A program made the position numbers and the translations under genes. A stretch of 64,000 nt of DNA from Pseudomonas orientalis (GTDB lineage Bacteria; Pseudomonadota; Gammaproteobacteria; Pseudomonadales; Pseudomonadaceae), in assembly GCF_022807995.1 (NCBI RefSeq), contig NZ_CP094351.1, positions 2,821,001-2,885,000 of the forward strand, given 5' to 3'. Within the stretch, counting starts at the first letter, position 1; every line of letters starts with the position of its first letter. The notes beneath the pieces are model-generated. The model was not told the origin of the DNA. It ran no database searches and saw only the letters and a program-made list of their open reading frames with translations. This document shows, piece by piece, positions 52,457 through 62,003 of the stretch.

Positions 52457-54226
52457 ATGACCGTTATCTCTGGAGATCCGACGACTCAGCTGGCCTTCTC
52501 GATGTTCGAGAACAAAGGGGTATATGCCGTCCTGGTCGGCTCCGGCATTTCCCGGGCTGCGGGTATTCCTACGGGATGGGAGATCACGAAAGAGCTGGTG
52601 GAGCGCGCAGGTGTTGCAGCGGGCGCGCGCCCTCAAGATGACTGGGTTCAATGGTATGTCAATACGACTGGCCAACAGCCCAACTACTCAGTCCTGCTGG
52701 AAGAGCTCGCCAGCACGCAGACGGAACGTCGAGCCATCATTCAGGGTTTTCTTGAGCCCAGTGCTCAGGAGCTTGAGGACGGACTCAAGACCCCCACGCC
52801 GGCTCACCGCGCGATCGCCTCAATGGTCAAGTCGGGCCACATTCGCGTTATCGTCACCACGAACTTCGATCGGCTCATGGAGAACGCACTACGCGAATTG
52901 GGCATCGAACCCACTGTCGTAAGCTCCGAGGACACCCTTTCTGGCGCAGAGCCTCTGACTCATTCTCAGTGCTACGTCTTCAAGATCCATGGTGATTACA
53001 AAGACGCCAGGATTCTGAACACTGACGCAGAACTGGGTGTGTACCCAACACCCTTTAACGCGTTGCTTGACCGAATCATCGATGAGTTCGGTCTGATCGT
53101 CGCGGGGTGGTCGGGTGAGTGGGATCATGCATTGCGGGCAGCATTTCTGCGCGCGCCTAGTCGACGGTACCCCACGTTCTGGCTCTCTCGCGGCCGGTTG
53201 TCCGACCGTGGCCAGGAATTGATTGATCAGCGTAAAGCCGTGGTCATCACCTCAGGGGATGCCAATACCTTTTTTACCGGGCTGAACGTCAAGCTGGAGA
53301 CCATCCAGCAGTCCAGGCAGCTGAATCCGGTGGGAGCGGATATGAGCGTGGCAATGGCCAAACGATTCCTCGCGCGGCCGGAACAACGTATCCAGATGGA
53401 CGATCTGTTCTGTAATGAGACGCGCAAGGTGATCGGACACTTCGCGTCTGTGTTTGCAGGCGGTCAAACGCGGCACCAGCATCAGCCCATTGATTGGGTT
53501 CTTGACTATGAATCGATAACAGAACCCTTGGTAAGGCTAGCTGCCGTCATCGGACGTTGGGGATCTGACAACGAACACAAGCTGGTATTAGACGCGATCG
53601 GTGCCCTGTACGCTGAGGCTCAGAAAGCCCAGGAAGGTTTCAAGAGCTGGCTGGATCAAAAGCACTACCCCGCTGCCATGGTGTTTTATGGGTATGGGTT
53701 GGGTTTGACGAAAGCCGGTCGGCTGGGCGAGTTGTTTAAATTGTTCGATGCTCCGCTGCAGAACCAGCGACGTGGCCGGATCCTATCGATGAATGCGGAG
53801 CTTTCACCTTTCCTTATCGAGAGCAACAGCCGCCAGATTTGGAACACCTTGGAAGGCCAGGAGCGCGCTAAGGCCCCCTTCAGTAACAGGCTTGCCGGTG
53901 TGCTCGTCCCACGATGGGCGCCTGACTTTGCGGGAATTGAATCAGCAGAGCTGCTTTATGAGCGTTTCGAGTTCCTTTGCTTGCTTCATTTCTTGAAATT
54001 GCGAGACGTGAACCAAGAGTCGCTGAGCAGCATGATTGAGCGAAACCAAACTAGCCAGATCAGCCTAGGCCGGATCTCTCTAGTTGAGGACAGGATCATA
54101 CGATTGGCGCAGGAATATTCAACGGATGAACATCGAGTGCCACTACTCGAAGCAGGGTTTGCTTTTGGCAGTGAAAAGTATCTGCAGGACGTGCTGGACG
54201 CCCTGCAATCAGCTGCGGGCTGGTAG
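52457..54226 (+). CDS. SIR2-domain NADase-like protein
   Basis: A 589-residue protein. Residues 20-290 form a SIR2 domain: GSGIS at 28-32, TTNFD at 134-138 for NAD, and the catalytic histidine in IHGDY (H178). The C-terminal 300 residues are helical with no named domain, which suggests a phage-sensing or oligomerising part. SIR2 proteins of this size act in anti-phage systems by emptying NAD+. I choose the ATG at 52457 with AAGGA upstream; the frame is open back to 52334 and would overlap the HEPN-like gene. Probably co-transcribed with it. Confidence 0.82.
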   Translation: MTVISGDPTTQLAFSMFENKGVYAVLVGSGISRAAGIPTGWEITKELVERAGVAAGARPQDDWVQWYVNTTGQQPNYSVLLEELASTQTERRAIIQGFLEPSAQELEDGLKTPTPAHRAIASMVKSGHIRVIVTTNFDRLMENALRELGIEPTVVSSEDTLSGAEPLTHSQCYVFKIHGDYKDARILNTDAELGVYPTPFNALLDRIIDEFGLIVAGWSGEWDHALRAAFLRAPSRRYPTFWLSRGRLSDRGQELIDQRKAVVITSGDANTFFTGLNVKLETIQQSRQLNPVGADMSVAMAKRFLARPEQRIQMDDLFCNETRKVIGHFASVFAGGQTRHQHQPIDWVLDYESITEPLVRLAAVIGRWGSDNEHKLVLDAIGALYAEAQKAQEGFKSWLDQKHYPAAMVFYGYGLGLTKAGRLGELFKLFDAPLQNQRRGRILSMNAELSPFLIESNSRQIWNTLEGQERAKAPFSNRLAGVLVPRWAPDFAGIESAELLYERFEFLCLLHFLKLRDVNQESLSSMIERNQTSQISLGRISLVEDRIIRLAQEYSTDEHRVPLLEAGFAFGSEKYLQDVLDALQSAAGW

Positions 54227-54337
54227 CCGCCGAACTCCTACCAAGTCCTTGCCTGCCGGCTTATCGGACCCCTTTAGTGTTGTCTCATCGACGGCTTCTT
54301 CATCATGAACCGTATCAACCTCTGATGGAGCCCAACA

Positions 54338-54580
54338 ATGAACACCAACACTTCTGGCCAACCTCGCATGCTGAACCTTGAGGAGTTCGCCGCTCTCATC
54401 CGCAAAATGCGTGAGGTCGTCCAGTGGTCACAAGAAACCTTGGCCGAGCTCGCAGGCTTGAACGTGCGGTCTGTGCAATGCGTTGAAAATGCCAAGCCTG
54501 CTACCAGTTTCGGCTTGGCACCCGGAGCACGGCGACCAGCTTGCGGATTGAGCAGGTTGATCACGCCTATCAAGCTTTAG
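54338..54580 (+). pseudogene. XRE-type HTH regulator, truncated
   Basis: The first 55 residues give a clear Cro/CI-type helix-turn-helix: LNLEEFAALIRKMREVVQWS, QETLAELAGLNVRSVQCVEN. After VENAKPA the sequence turns into Arg/Pro-rich nonsense and stops at 54580. Related proteins continue with a helical linker and C-terminal domain. A frameshift near 54495 is likely. It may once have controlled the neighbouring SIR2 cluster. Confidence 0.6.
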
Positions 54581-55211
54581 CTGCAGCCATCCATGCAGTT
54601 TCCCCTTCAGCATGCCAGCCTCGCTCGGCTAGCTGCTGAGTAGCATCCAAGATCCCGACGTCACCAAAAAAACGATGTGGTTCCCGGAAAATGGATGCCA
54701 GCAAGGGACACCTTGCACAACCCCGAATCACGATTCCAGTACGACAAAAAATGCCAACACGTCCGGATACGGGAAATTGATCGCGGCGTTACCGATGATG
54801 TAGTGCTCACGCGTAACCCGAGGCAGGGCGAGGTCGACCAATGGTTGAGTCATCCCGGGGACGAGGCTAACGCGGGTCTCGGAAAACTCGGTCTATGAAC
54901 ATCAATCGATGAACAGTTGCGTTCATGTCAGGGGCACTGAGCCAGTATTCTTGGGCTGTTGACCTGCTTATGAACATCTGACATCGCCCACTTGTTCAAT
55001 ACGATATTATGCTGCATATGCTTATGAGCAGCCTAAAGCCCTGATTCAACAATCCCACCTCTGACGTCCACTTTCTTTCACAAGTATTTTCCCCTCCCCA
55101 TAGGTATGCTCCGCGTTTGTTACCAATCATTGATACCGGAATGCCGACCCAGGTCTCTGCTGCACAACCGCAGTATAGGGAGCCGTATCCTCTCAAGGAC
55201 GTTTGAACACA
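54581..55211. other. Intergenic region, possible decayed gene
   Basis: No complete gene. On the minus strand, about 54854-54736, a short frame reads MTQPLVDLALPRVTREHYII and goes on to a stop after VLAFFVVLES; good codon use but no start signal and no family recognised. The last 100 bases hold the promoter of the M48/helicase operon. Confidence 0.4.
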
Positions 55212-56414
55212 ATGAGTACCACCGCGCTGGACATCAACAGCCTGACGCCACTGCCTTACCACCAGCGTGTGGTCGACTACTTGAAAGCCCATGAACCTGT
55301 CGTGTGGGAATGGGCCTCGTCCTTGGGCGTTCAGCAGGAGCATGCCCAGGACGTGCGCGCGCAATTGCTGCGTGACACCTATCGCCTGAGCCCCGAGACC
55401 CATCCGCAGGCCTATCAAGCCTGTGAAACGGCGCTGCAGTGCTTACAGATCAAGGCACCCGCAACCCTTTACCAGGCTGGCGACGGTGCGATGAATGCGA
55501 GCCTGTATTACCTGGCCGGTGAAGTGCATGTGGTGTTTTACGGACCGATTCTTGAGCGCCTGGATGCCCAGGAGCTGCTGGCGTTGCTCGGGCATGAGTT
55601 GGCCCATTACCGCTTATGGTCGGAGCACAGTGGCGACTTTCTCACTGCCGAGCGGATTCTCAATCATGCCATGGCCGATCTGAATACGCCGGCCAGCCTG
55701 GAACAGACCGCGCGTCTCTATAACCTGCACACTGAAATCTATGCCGACCGCGGTGCCGCCCTGGTTGCCAATGGTCCAGAAGCGTCGATTACGTCGCTGG
55801 TCAAGATTCACACCGGGATTACCAGCGTTGATGCCGCCAGCTACTTGAAGCAGGCCCGTGAGCTGGACGGCAAGGATGCACCGTTATCCGAGGGCATCTC
55901 CCATCCGGAGACGTTTCTACGCTCCCAGGCGGTGGACAGCTGGTGGCAACAACTCCCGGAGACGGATGACTGGCTGGATCGCCGATTGCGCGGGCCGTTG
56001 TCACTCAATCGCCTGGACGTGACCGATCAGGTCGAGTTGACCGCCCTCACCCGCAGCTTTATTGCCCATTTCATCGGCGCGTTCGTATTGCAATCGGAGG
56101 TTGTGCTCAACCAGGTGCGCGGTTTCTTTCCCGATTGGAAAGACAACGAAACGCCACTCGACCTGGCGACGCTGAACGCCGAGCGTATCGACACAAGCAT
56201 CCATGAATACCTGCACTTCATCATGCTCGACCTGAGTCTGGTGGACCGCGACGTGCGGGATGAAGCCCTGCTGCACGCCGCGCGCACCGCCAAGAAACTC
56301 GGCAGCGCCGATGACTTTATCAACGTGCTCAAGCGCGATATCAAACTACCAAAACGTGAGCTCGACCCGATCGTTCGTGCGCTCAAAGCGGAGGTCGACA
56401 CATGGACGCAGTAA
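55212..56414 (+). CDS. M48-family metallopeptidase
   Basis: A 400-residue zinc peptidase. HELAH at residues 128-132 gives two zinc ligands and the base, and EIYAD (E175) the third ligand, the M48 spacing. No signal peptide or membrane segment is seen, so it is a soluble cytoplasmic protein, unlike HtpX or BepA. The C-terminal part has no known domain. The start is ATG 55212; a TTG three codons earlier is closer to AAGGA. The last 13 bases overlap the start of the giant helicase gene, so the two proteins are made together and probably work together. Confidence 0.8.
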   Translation: MSTTALDINSLTPLPYHQRVVDYLKAHEPVVWEWASSLGVQQEHAQDVRAQLLRDTYRLSPETHPQAYQACETALQCLQIKAPATLYQAGDGAMNASLYYLAGEVHVVFYGPILERLDAQELLALLGHELAHYRLWSEHSGDFLTAERILNHAMADLNTPASLEQTARLYNLHTEIYADRGAALVANGPEASITSLVKIHTGITSVDAASYLKQARELDGKDAPLSEGISHPETFLRSQAVDSWWQQLPETDDWLDRRLRGPLSLNRLDVTDQVELTALTRSFIAHFIGAFVLQSEVVLNQVRGFFPDWKDNETPLDLATLNAERIDTSIHEYLHFIMLDLSLVDRDVRDEALLHAARTAKKLGSADDFINVLKRDIKLPKRELDPIVRALKAEVDTWTQ

Positions 56415-59400
56415 TCCAACCCGTCACATTCACTGAGTTACTCAATAGCCACGATGGCGCTGCCGTGCCCATAGACGATGTGTTGTTCCTGGCGCTGCCG
56501 CTGCTACGCCAAGTGGCGCAACTGCATGAACTGGGGCGTGTCGCCCAGCTCAGTTATTTCGATGTGATACAGGGGCCGGAGCGCACGCTGCAATTGCGCA
56601 ATCCCGAGGGTGTCCCTGCGCGACTGGCGATGGACGCGATCAAGCAGGTGCAGCCCAATCCGGAATCGGCGCTCAACGTCGTCGGCAAAGTCCGCCTGAC
56701 TCGGGATTCGGAAAGCGGCGTGGCCATTACCGACCTGCAAGTCCAGGAAGATCTGCATCAAACTATCGACCACCCGGTGTTCCTCCCTGACCTGCACAGT
56801 TGGGAGCATCGCCTCGGGCACCACGATGAGATTACCGACATATTCCAGCTGGGCCAGTTGCTGGCGTGCCTGGCATGCGGGCTGGATTTCGCCGATATCA
56901 ATGACCTCAAGACGTTTGCCCGGCATCGTCGCAATCTGTTCCAGCTCAATGGCCGACTCAACCCGGTGCTGGCCAACCTTATCGTCGAGATGACTGAGCT
57001 CAACCGCCATGAGCGCGCCACTGACGTGGGCTCACTGGCACGCCGCCTGGAGTCCTGGCGCGAGCAGCCGGCCAGCCTGGATGTCGAGCGTGTGTTGGCC
57101 CAGGCCGAAGGCCCGGCTTCGCGGCGCACCGTGGTGCTGGAACATCTGCGCAACCGGTTGTTTGACCTTTCGCGTCGCAATCGCCTGCTGTATTTCCGGC
57201 CGACCCAAGCCAACGTCAACTTGACCGTGGCCAGCGTTCCGTTGGTGATGCGCATTGAAAGTATCCGGCCCGAAGCGCTGTGCACCTGGCAGCCCAACTT
57301 TGGCGGATTCTCCGAACAAGTGCTGAGCGGTAAACCTGTCGGCCTGCAGCAATGGCTACGGTTCGAAGACCAGGCCTGGCTGCAGGCGTCCCTGGAGCGC
57401 ATCATCCAGGAAACCCGCCGCGACCGCGCCGAATTCGGTTTCAGTAACCTTCGCCTGGTGGTGGCGTTCATGCGCTGGCACAACCTCAAGGACACGCCGG
57501 AAGAACGCATCGTCACCCCGCTGCTGTGGTTGCCGGTGGAATTGAGTCGCAAAAAAGGCGTACGTGACCAGTTCGTGTTGCAGTGCGACGAAACCGAGGC
57601 CGAATTCAACCCGGTACTGCGTCATCAATTGCGTCAGCTCTACGACATCCAGTTGCCGGAAACCGTCGACCTGCAAAAGACTTCGCTGGAAGAGATTCAC
57701 GCCGATATTGCGCGCCAGATCAAACTGACCGAGCCCGGCGTTGAGTTACGCCTGCAAAGCAAACCGCAAATCGAACTGATCCACCAAAAAGCCGTGCAGC
57801 ATCTGCATCACTTCCAGCGCCGTCGTGCGCGCCAGCGCATGTCGACGCCTTTGACGAAGCCGGATTTCAGCTACGACCGCGAAGATTTCCGTCCACTGGG
57901 CCTGCAGTTGTTCCAGCAGAAGGTGCTGCCCAGCGAGTTGCCGCTACGCCTGGCCGTAGGCGCGAAACCGGTTCTGCGCAATCAACACCCCCAGATGGTT
58001 GCCAGCAGCGCCGAAAACAGCACCTTCGCCCTGCCCGAGAACCAGGGGCATCGCTACGCCTGGGACATAGACCTGACCCAGGTGACCCTAGCCAACTTCA
58101 ATTATCGCAAGATGTCGCTGGTGCGTGACTATGCACAGTTGATCGACGAACCGGCGCAGAACGAAGCGTTTGACCGGATGTTCTCCATTGAGCCTCGGGA
58201 CGTCGAGGTCCAGGCCCCCGACCCGATCCCGTTGCCCGAACAGTGGAACGTGGTGGCGGGCGACGCCACGCAGAATGCGGCCGTCAGCCTGGCCCGTACC
58301 GGGCGTAACTTCATCATTCAGGGACCGCCAGGCACCGGCAAATCCCAGACCATCACTAACCTGATTGCGGACTACGCCGGTCGGGGCCTGCGAGTGCTGT
58401 TTGTCTGTGAAAAACGTGCAGCGTTGGACGTGGTGTTCCATCGCCTGCAGCAAAGTGAACTGGGTGATTTGTGCTGCCTGATCCACGACTCCCAGACCGA
58501 CAAGAAGGCCTTCGTGGGCAACCTGCGCGAGTGCTATGAGCGCTGGATAGCCGGCGATGCGCAGTCGTCGCAGTTGCAAGCCAGGCGCGACACCTTGCTG
58601 GCAGGCCTGAGCCAGCAGTTGGGTTTGATAGAGCGTTTTGAACAGGCAATGCGTGGGATGCCGGAGTCCTTGGCATGCTCGGTACGCGAGCTGGTACGTC
58701 ACCTGATCGAATTGCCGCCCGTTGCTGCCACGCTGCCTCCCGAAGCGTTGGAACGTTTACCCGAATGGCGTTATTGGCAGGCACAAAGCGAACTGATCGG
58801 CCGCGTGTATCAGGCGATCAAAGAACGTTTCGGCCTCGACAGCTTCGCACGTCACCCTTTCAGCCGCTTGGCCTCAAGCCTGATTACCCACGAACATGCG
58901 TACGGCCAACTCAAGGCGTTCCTGGATGAAGCCGGTGGGCTGATCGACAGCGTCGAGCAATGCCTGGAGTCATCGTCGAGCCTGTTGTCCGCGGACACTC
59001 GCCTGGCGGACGCGTGCGTGCTGACCCAGGCCGCCGAACACTTGACCAGCGCCAACCTCGCAGCGCACCTCGACCTGCTGGAACCGGGCTCATCAGGCGC
59101 CCAAGCGCTGCACGCCGAGCAGGCGGCGTTGCAAGCACTGGCCGTACAGCAACACAACGCCCGTGAATCCAACCACCACTGGCGTGAAAAACTCGCGCCC
59201 CAGGACACCCAGGCTGCCATCGATCTGGTACAGCGCCTGGAAGGCTCGCTGCTGCGTTGGCTGCAACCTGCCTGGTGGCGGCTGCGCAATGAATTGCAAC
59301 GACGCTACGACTTCAGCCAGCACGCGATTCGCCCCAGTTTCCGCAGCGTGCTGGACAACCTGGCCGACGAGCATCGCGCCACTGCCGAACTGCACGCCGA

Positions 59401-61855
59401 GCAGCAACGCTTGCAAGGCCGTTATGGCATCCCGGATATCGGCCTGTTCGTGCACAACCTGCAAGCCTTACTTCAGCAACTGAGCGCATCACCACTGTTG
59501 CGTCAATGGGTTGAGGGCCTGCGGGGTAATCCGGACGCCCTGCCCGGTTTACGCCAGGAAGCCAGCCTGCGCCAGCCGGTAGCGCGCTTGGCCGAGCTAG
59601 TTGCGCAACATTGTGTGTTCGACCCGGCGCTGAGCCTGGGCGAATTGGCTGAATACCTGCGCGATCTGCGTGAGGAACTCGACGAACTGCCCGACACCCT
59701 GCCCCTGCTCAATGAGCTGCACCAAGCCGATCCTGTCTGCCTGGCGGTCGTGCAACAGTACGCCTTGGCGCAACGCGCACTGGACGGGTTGATTGCCCAG
59801 GAAAATCTGACTCGCCTGTACCGCGCCAATCCGCAGTTGGCGCGCTTCGACGGCGCGGCCTTGAATTTGGCGGCGCGCCAGGTTAGCCAGGCTGAAGGCA
59901 ACCTGCTCAAAAGCAATGCCCACGTGCTAAGCGCCACATTGCACCAGCGTTTTCTGGAGCATGTGAAGCAATCGGCGATGTCGGTGACTCAACTCGACGC
60001 CCAGGCCCGCGAGTTCAAGAAAGCCTACGCCAAAGGCCGCCGTGAACTGGAACATGAGCTGGGCAAGACCATGCGCTATCGCTCCATTCGCGAAATGGCG
60101 AGTGGCGACAGTGGCCGCGTGATCAACGATCTAAAGCCGATCTGGTTGATGAGCCCGCTGTCGGTGTCCGACACCCTGCCGTTGACGCCGGACCTGTTTG
60201 ATGTGGTGATTTTCGACGAAGCCAGTCAGATCCCCAGCGAAGAAGCTGTGCCTGCACTGAGCCGCGCGCAGCAGGTGATTGTGGTCGGTGATGAGATGCA
60301 ATTGCCACCGACCAACTTCTTCTCCAGTGCCGGCGACCAGGACGATAACGAACTGACTGCCATGGAGGATGGCGAACAGATCGCAATCAACCTTGATGCC
60401 GACAGCTTGCTGAGCCAAGCCGCGCGAAACTTGCCGGCTACCCTCCTGGCCTGGCACTACCGCAGCCGCCACGAAGCCTTGATCAGTTTTTCCAACGCGG
60501 CGTTCTACGAAGGGCGGCTGATCACCATTCCCGACCGTCGTATCGAGCGCCCTGCCCCGGCCCAGACCGCACTGGACTCCACTGACGCCCAGGCGGCCAT
60601 CCGCGGCGCCGACACGCTGCTCGACAGCCCGATCAGCTTCTTGAAGATGAGCGACGGTGTCTACCTCAGCCGCAGCAACCTGGCCGAAGCGCGGTATATC
60701 GCTAACCTGGTACGGGAGCTGCTGCAACGGGAGACTGGTCTGAGCCTGGGTATCGTGGCCTTTTCCGAGGCCCAGCAAGGCGCCATCGAGCAGGCCCTGG
60801 AAGACTTGGCCAGCGGCGACTCGGCCTTTGCCACACGGCTTGAGCGCGAATACGTGCGTGAAGACGCCGGCCAGTTCAATGGCCTATTCGTCAAGAACCT
60901 GGAGAACGTTCAGGGGGATGAGCGTGATGTGATCATCCTGAGCATTTGCTACGCGCCAGGACCGAACGGCAAGATGCTGATGAACTTCGGCCCGATCAAC
61001 CAGCGTGGTGGGGAAAAACGACTGAATGTGATCTTCAGTCGCGCCCGCAAGCGCATGGCGATTGTTTCCAGCATTGAGTCCGAAGCCATCACCAACACCC
61101 ATAACGACGGTGCCGGCGCACTGCGTGCATTCCTGCAGTTCGCCCAGGCCAGTGCCTGCGGGGATGCGCCGCGCTCCCAGGGTATCCTCGCCAACCTCAA
61201 TCCAGGCGCCAAGCAGTCCTTTGCCGTCAGCCTGCCCAAGGACCACCTGCGCGGCGCGCTTGCCGCCGCGTTGCGCAAACGTGGGCATTCGGTACAGGAA
61301 TATGTCGGACGTTCGCAGTTCCGCTGCGACCTCGCGATCAGTGACACCAGTGGTGAACACTTCAGCCTCGGCGTACTGCTGGACGGTGATATGGCGACCG
61401 CCGCTGACGTGCGTGAGCGCTACATCTTCCGTCCGACGGTATTGCGCAGCTTTGGTTGGAAGATTATCGACGTGCTCAGTATTGACTGGCTGCGCGACCA
61501 GGACGAGGTACTCAATCGCATCGAAGCGTTACTAAGGGGCAAGGAAGCCGCTGCACTTCCAGAACCGGAGCAGCCAGAGGAAACCATCGAGATCCAAGCC
61601 CAGCCGCCAGTTACCCCTGAAGTGATACCCTTGATGCGCGAGTTCACCTTTGGTGAAGGCAATTCCAACAAGTTCTGGCGTATCGGCGTCACCGAGGCTG
61701 AGGTAGTGGTGAATTTCGGCCGCATCGGCACCAAGGGCCAGACTCTGATCAAGTCCCTCGACAGCCCCGAACGCGCTTCGCGTGAAGCGCAAAAGCTGAT
61801 CGCGGAGAAACTGCGCAAAGGGTATCAAGAGGCGGGATCAATCACCCCGGAGTGA
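56402..61855 (+). CDS. Kinase-like/DUF4011/SF1 helicase/nuclease/WGR protein
   Basis: An 1,817-residue multi-domain protein. Residues 1-225 look like a degenerate protein-kinase C-lobe (DIFQLGQLLACLAC then NRHERATDVGSLARRLESW) without catalytic motifs. DUF4011 starts at about 244 (LEHLRNRLFDLSRRNRLLYF). The SF1 helicase has Walker A GPPGTGKS at 641-648, DEAS at 1272, WHYRSRHE at 1351 and QGDERDVI at 1504. Around 1610-1720 a restriction-endonuclease-like region has D1643 in FRCDLAI. A WGR domain ends it (about 1744-1812, VVNFGRIGTKGQ). DUF4011-helicase-nuclease proteins are a known class of anti-phage genes (Hhe type). The M48 partner and kinase-like start are less usual. Confidence 0.82.
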   Translation: MDAVIQPVTFTELLNSHDGAAVPIDDVLFLALPLLRQVAQLHELGRVAQLSYFDVIQGPERTLQLRNPEGVPARLAMDAIKQVQPNPESALNVVGKVRLTRDSESGVAITDLQVQEDLHQTIDHPVFLPDLHSWEHRLGHHDEITDIFQLGQLLACLACGLDFADINDLKTFARHRRNLFQLNGRLNPVLANLIVEMTELNRHERATDVGSLARRLESWREQPASLDVERVLAQAEGPASRRTVVLEHLRNRLFDLSRRNRLLYFRPTQANVNLTVASVPLVMRIESIRPEALCTWQPNFGGFSEQVLSGKPVGLQQWLRFEDQAWLQASLERIIQETRRDRAEFGFSNLRLVVAFMRWHNLKDTPEERIVTPLLWLPVELSRKKGVRDQFVLQCDETEAEFNPVLRHQLRQLYDIQLPETVDLQKTSLEEIHADIARQIKLTEPGVELRLQSKPQIELIHQKAVQHLHHFQRRRARQRMSTPLTKPDFSYDREDFRPLGLQLFQQKVLPSELPLRLAVGAKPVLRNQHPQMVASSAENSTFALPENQGHRYAWDIDLTQVTLANFNYRKMSLVRDYAQLIDEPAQNEAFDRMFSIEPRDVEVQAPDPIPLPEQWNVVAGDATQNAAVSLARTGRNFIIQGPPGTGKSQTITNLIADYAGRGLRVLFVCEKRAALDVVFHRLQQSELGDLCCLIHDSQTDKKAFVGNLRECYERWIAGDAQSSQLQARRDTLLAGLSQQLGLIERFEQAMRGMPESLACSVRELVRHLIELPPVAATLPPEALERLPEWRYWQAQSELIGRVYQAIKERFGLDSFARHPFSRLASSLITHEHAYGQLKAFLDEAGGLIDSVEQCLESSSSLLSADTRLADACVLTQAAEHLTSANLAAHLDLLEPGSSGAQALHAEQAALQALAVQQHNARESNHHWREKLAPQDTQAAIDLVQRLEGSLLRWLQPAWWRLRNELQRRYDFSQHAIRPSFRSVLDNLADEHRATAELHAEQQRLQGRYGIPDIGLFVHNLQALLQQLSASPLLRQWVEGLRGNPDALPGLRQEASLRQPVARLAELVAQHCVFDPALSLGELAEYLRDLREELDELPDTLPLLNELHQADPVCLAVVQQYALAQRALDGLIAQENLTRLYRANPQLARFDGAALNLAARQVSQAEGNLLKSNAHVLSATLHQRFLEHVKQSAMSVTQLDAQAREFKKAYAKGRRELEHELGKTMRYRSIREMASGDSGRVINDLKPIWLMSPLSVSDTLPLTPDLFDVVIFDEASQIPSEEAVPALSRAQQVIVVGDEMQLPPTNFFSSAGDQDDNELTAMEDGEQIAINLDADSLLSQAARNLPATLLAWHYRSRHEALISFSNAAFYEGRLITIPDRRIERPAPAQTALDSTDAQAAIRGADTLLDSPISFLKMSDGVYLSRSNLAEARYIANLVRELLQRETGLSLGIVAFSEAQQGAIEQALEDLASGDSAFATRLEREYVREDAGQFNGLFVKNLENVQGDERDVIILSICYAPGPNGKMLMNFGPINQRGGEKRLNVIFSRARKRMAIVSSIESEAITNTHNDGAGALRAFLQFAQASACGDAPRSQGILANLNPGAKQSFAVSLPKDHLRGALAAALRKRGHSVQEYVGRSQFRCDLAISDTSGEHFSLGVLLDGDMATAADVRERYIFRPTVLRSFGWKIIDVLSIDWLRDQDEVLNRIEALLRGKEAAALPEPEQPEETIEIQAQPPVTPEVIPLMREFTFGEGNSNKFWRIGVTEAEVVVNFGRIGTKGQTLIKSLDSPERASREAQKLIAEKLRKGYQEAGSITPE

Positions 61856-61883
61856 GCTGAGGCGGTCCAGCATGAATGAGACA

Positions 61884-61906
61884 AGCGCGTTCAATCTGAA
61901 CGCGCT
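61884..61906. terminator. Hairpin after helicase gene
   Basis: AGCGCGTTCA-ATC-TGAACGCGCT, a perfect 10-base stem with a 3-base loop, 29 bases after the helicase stop. There is no T-run on either side, so termination would need help; it lies between convergent genes. Confidence 0.45.
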
Positions 61907-62003
61907 GCAGCGGCCTGAAAAAGGCGGCGCCCCCGTAGAGAGCGAATGAGGGACTACCGATGGATAACCCCCTCCCAAGCGCAGCTCGCCATCACACCAC
62001 AAA

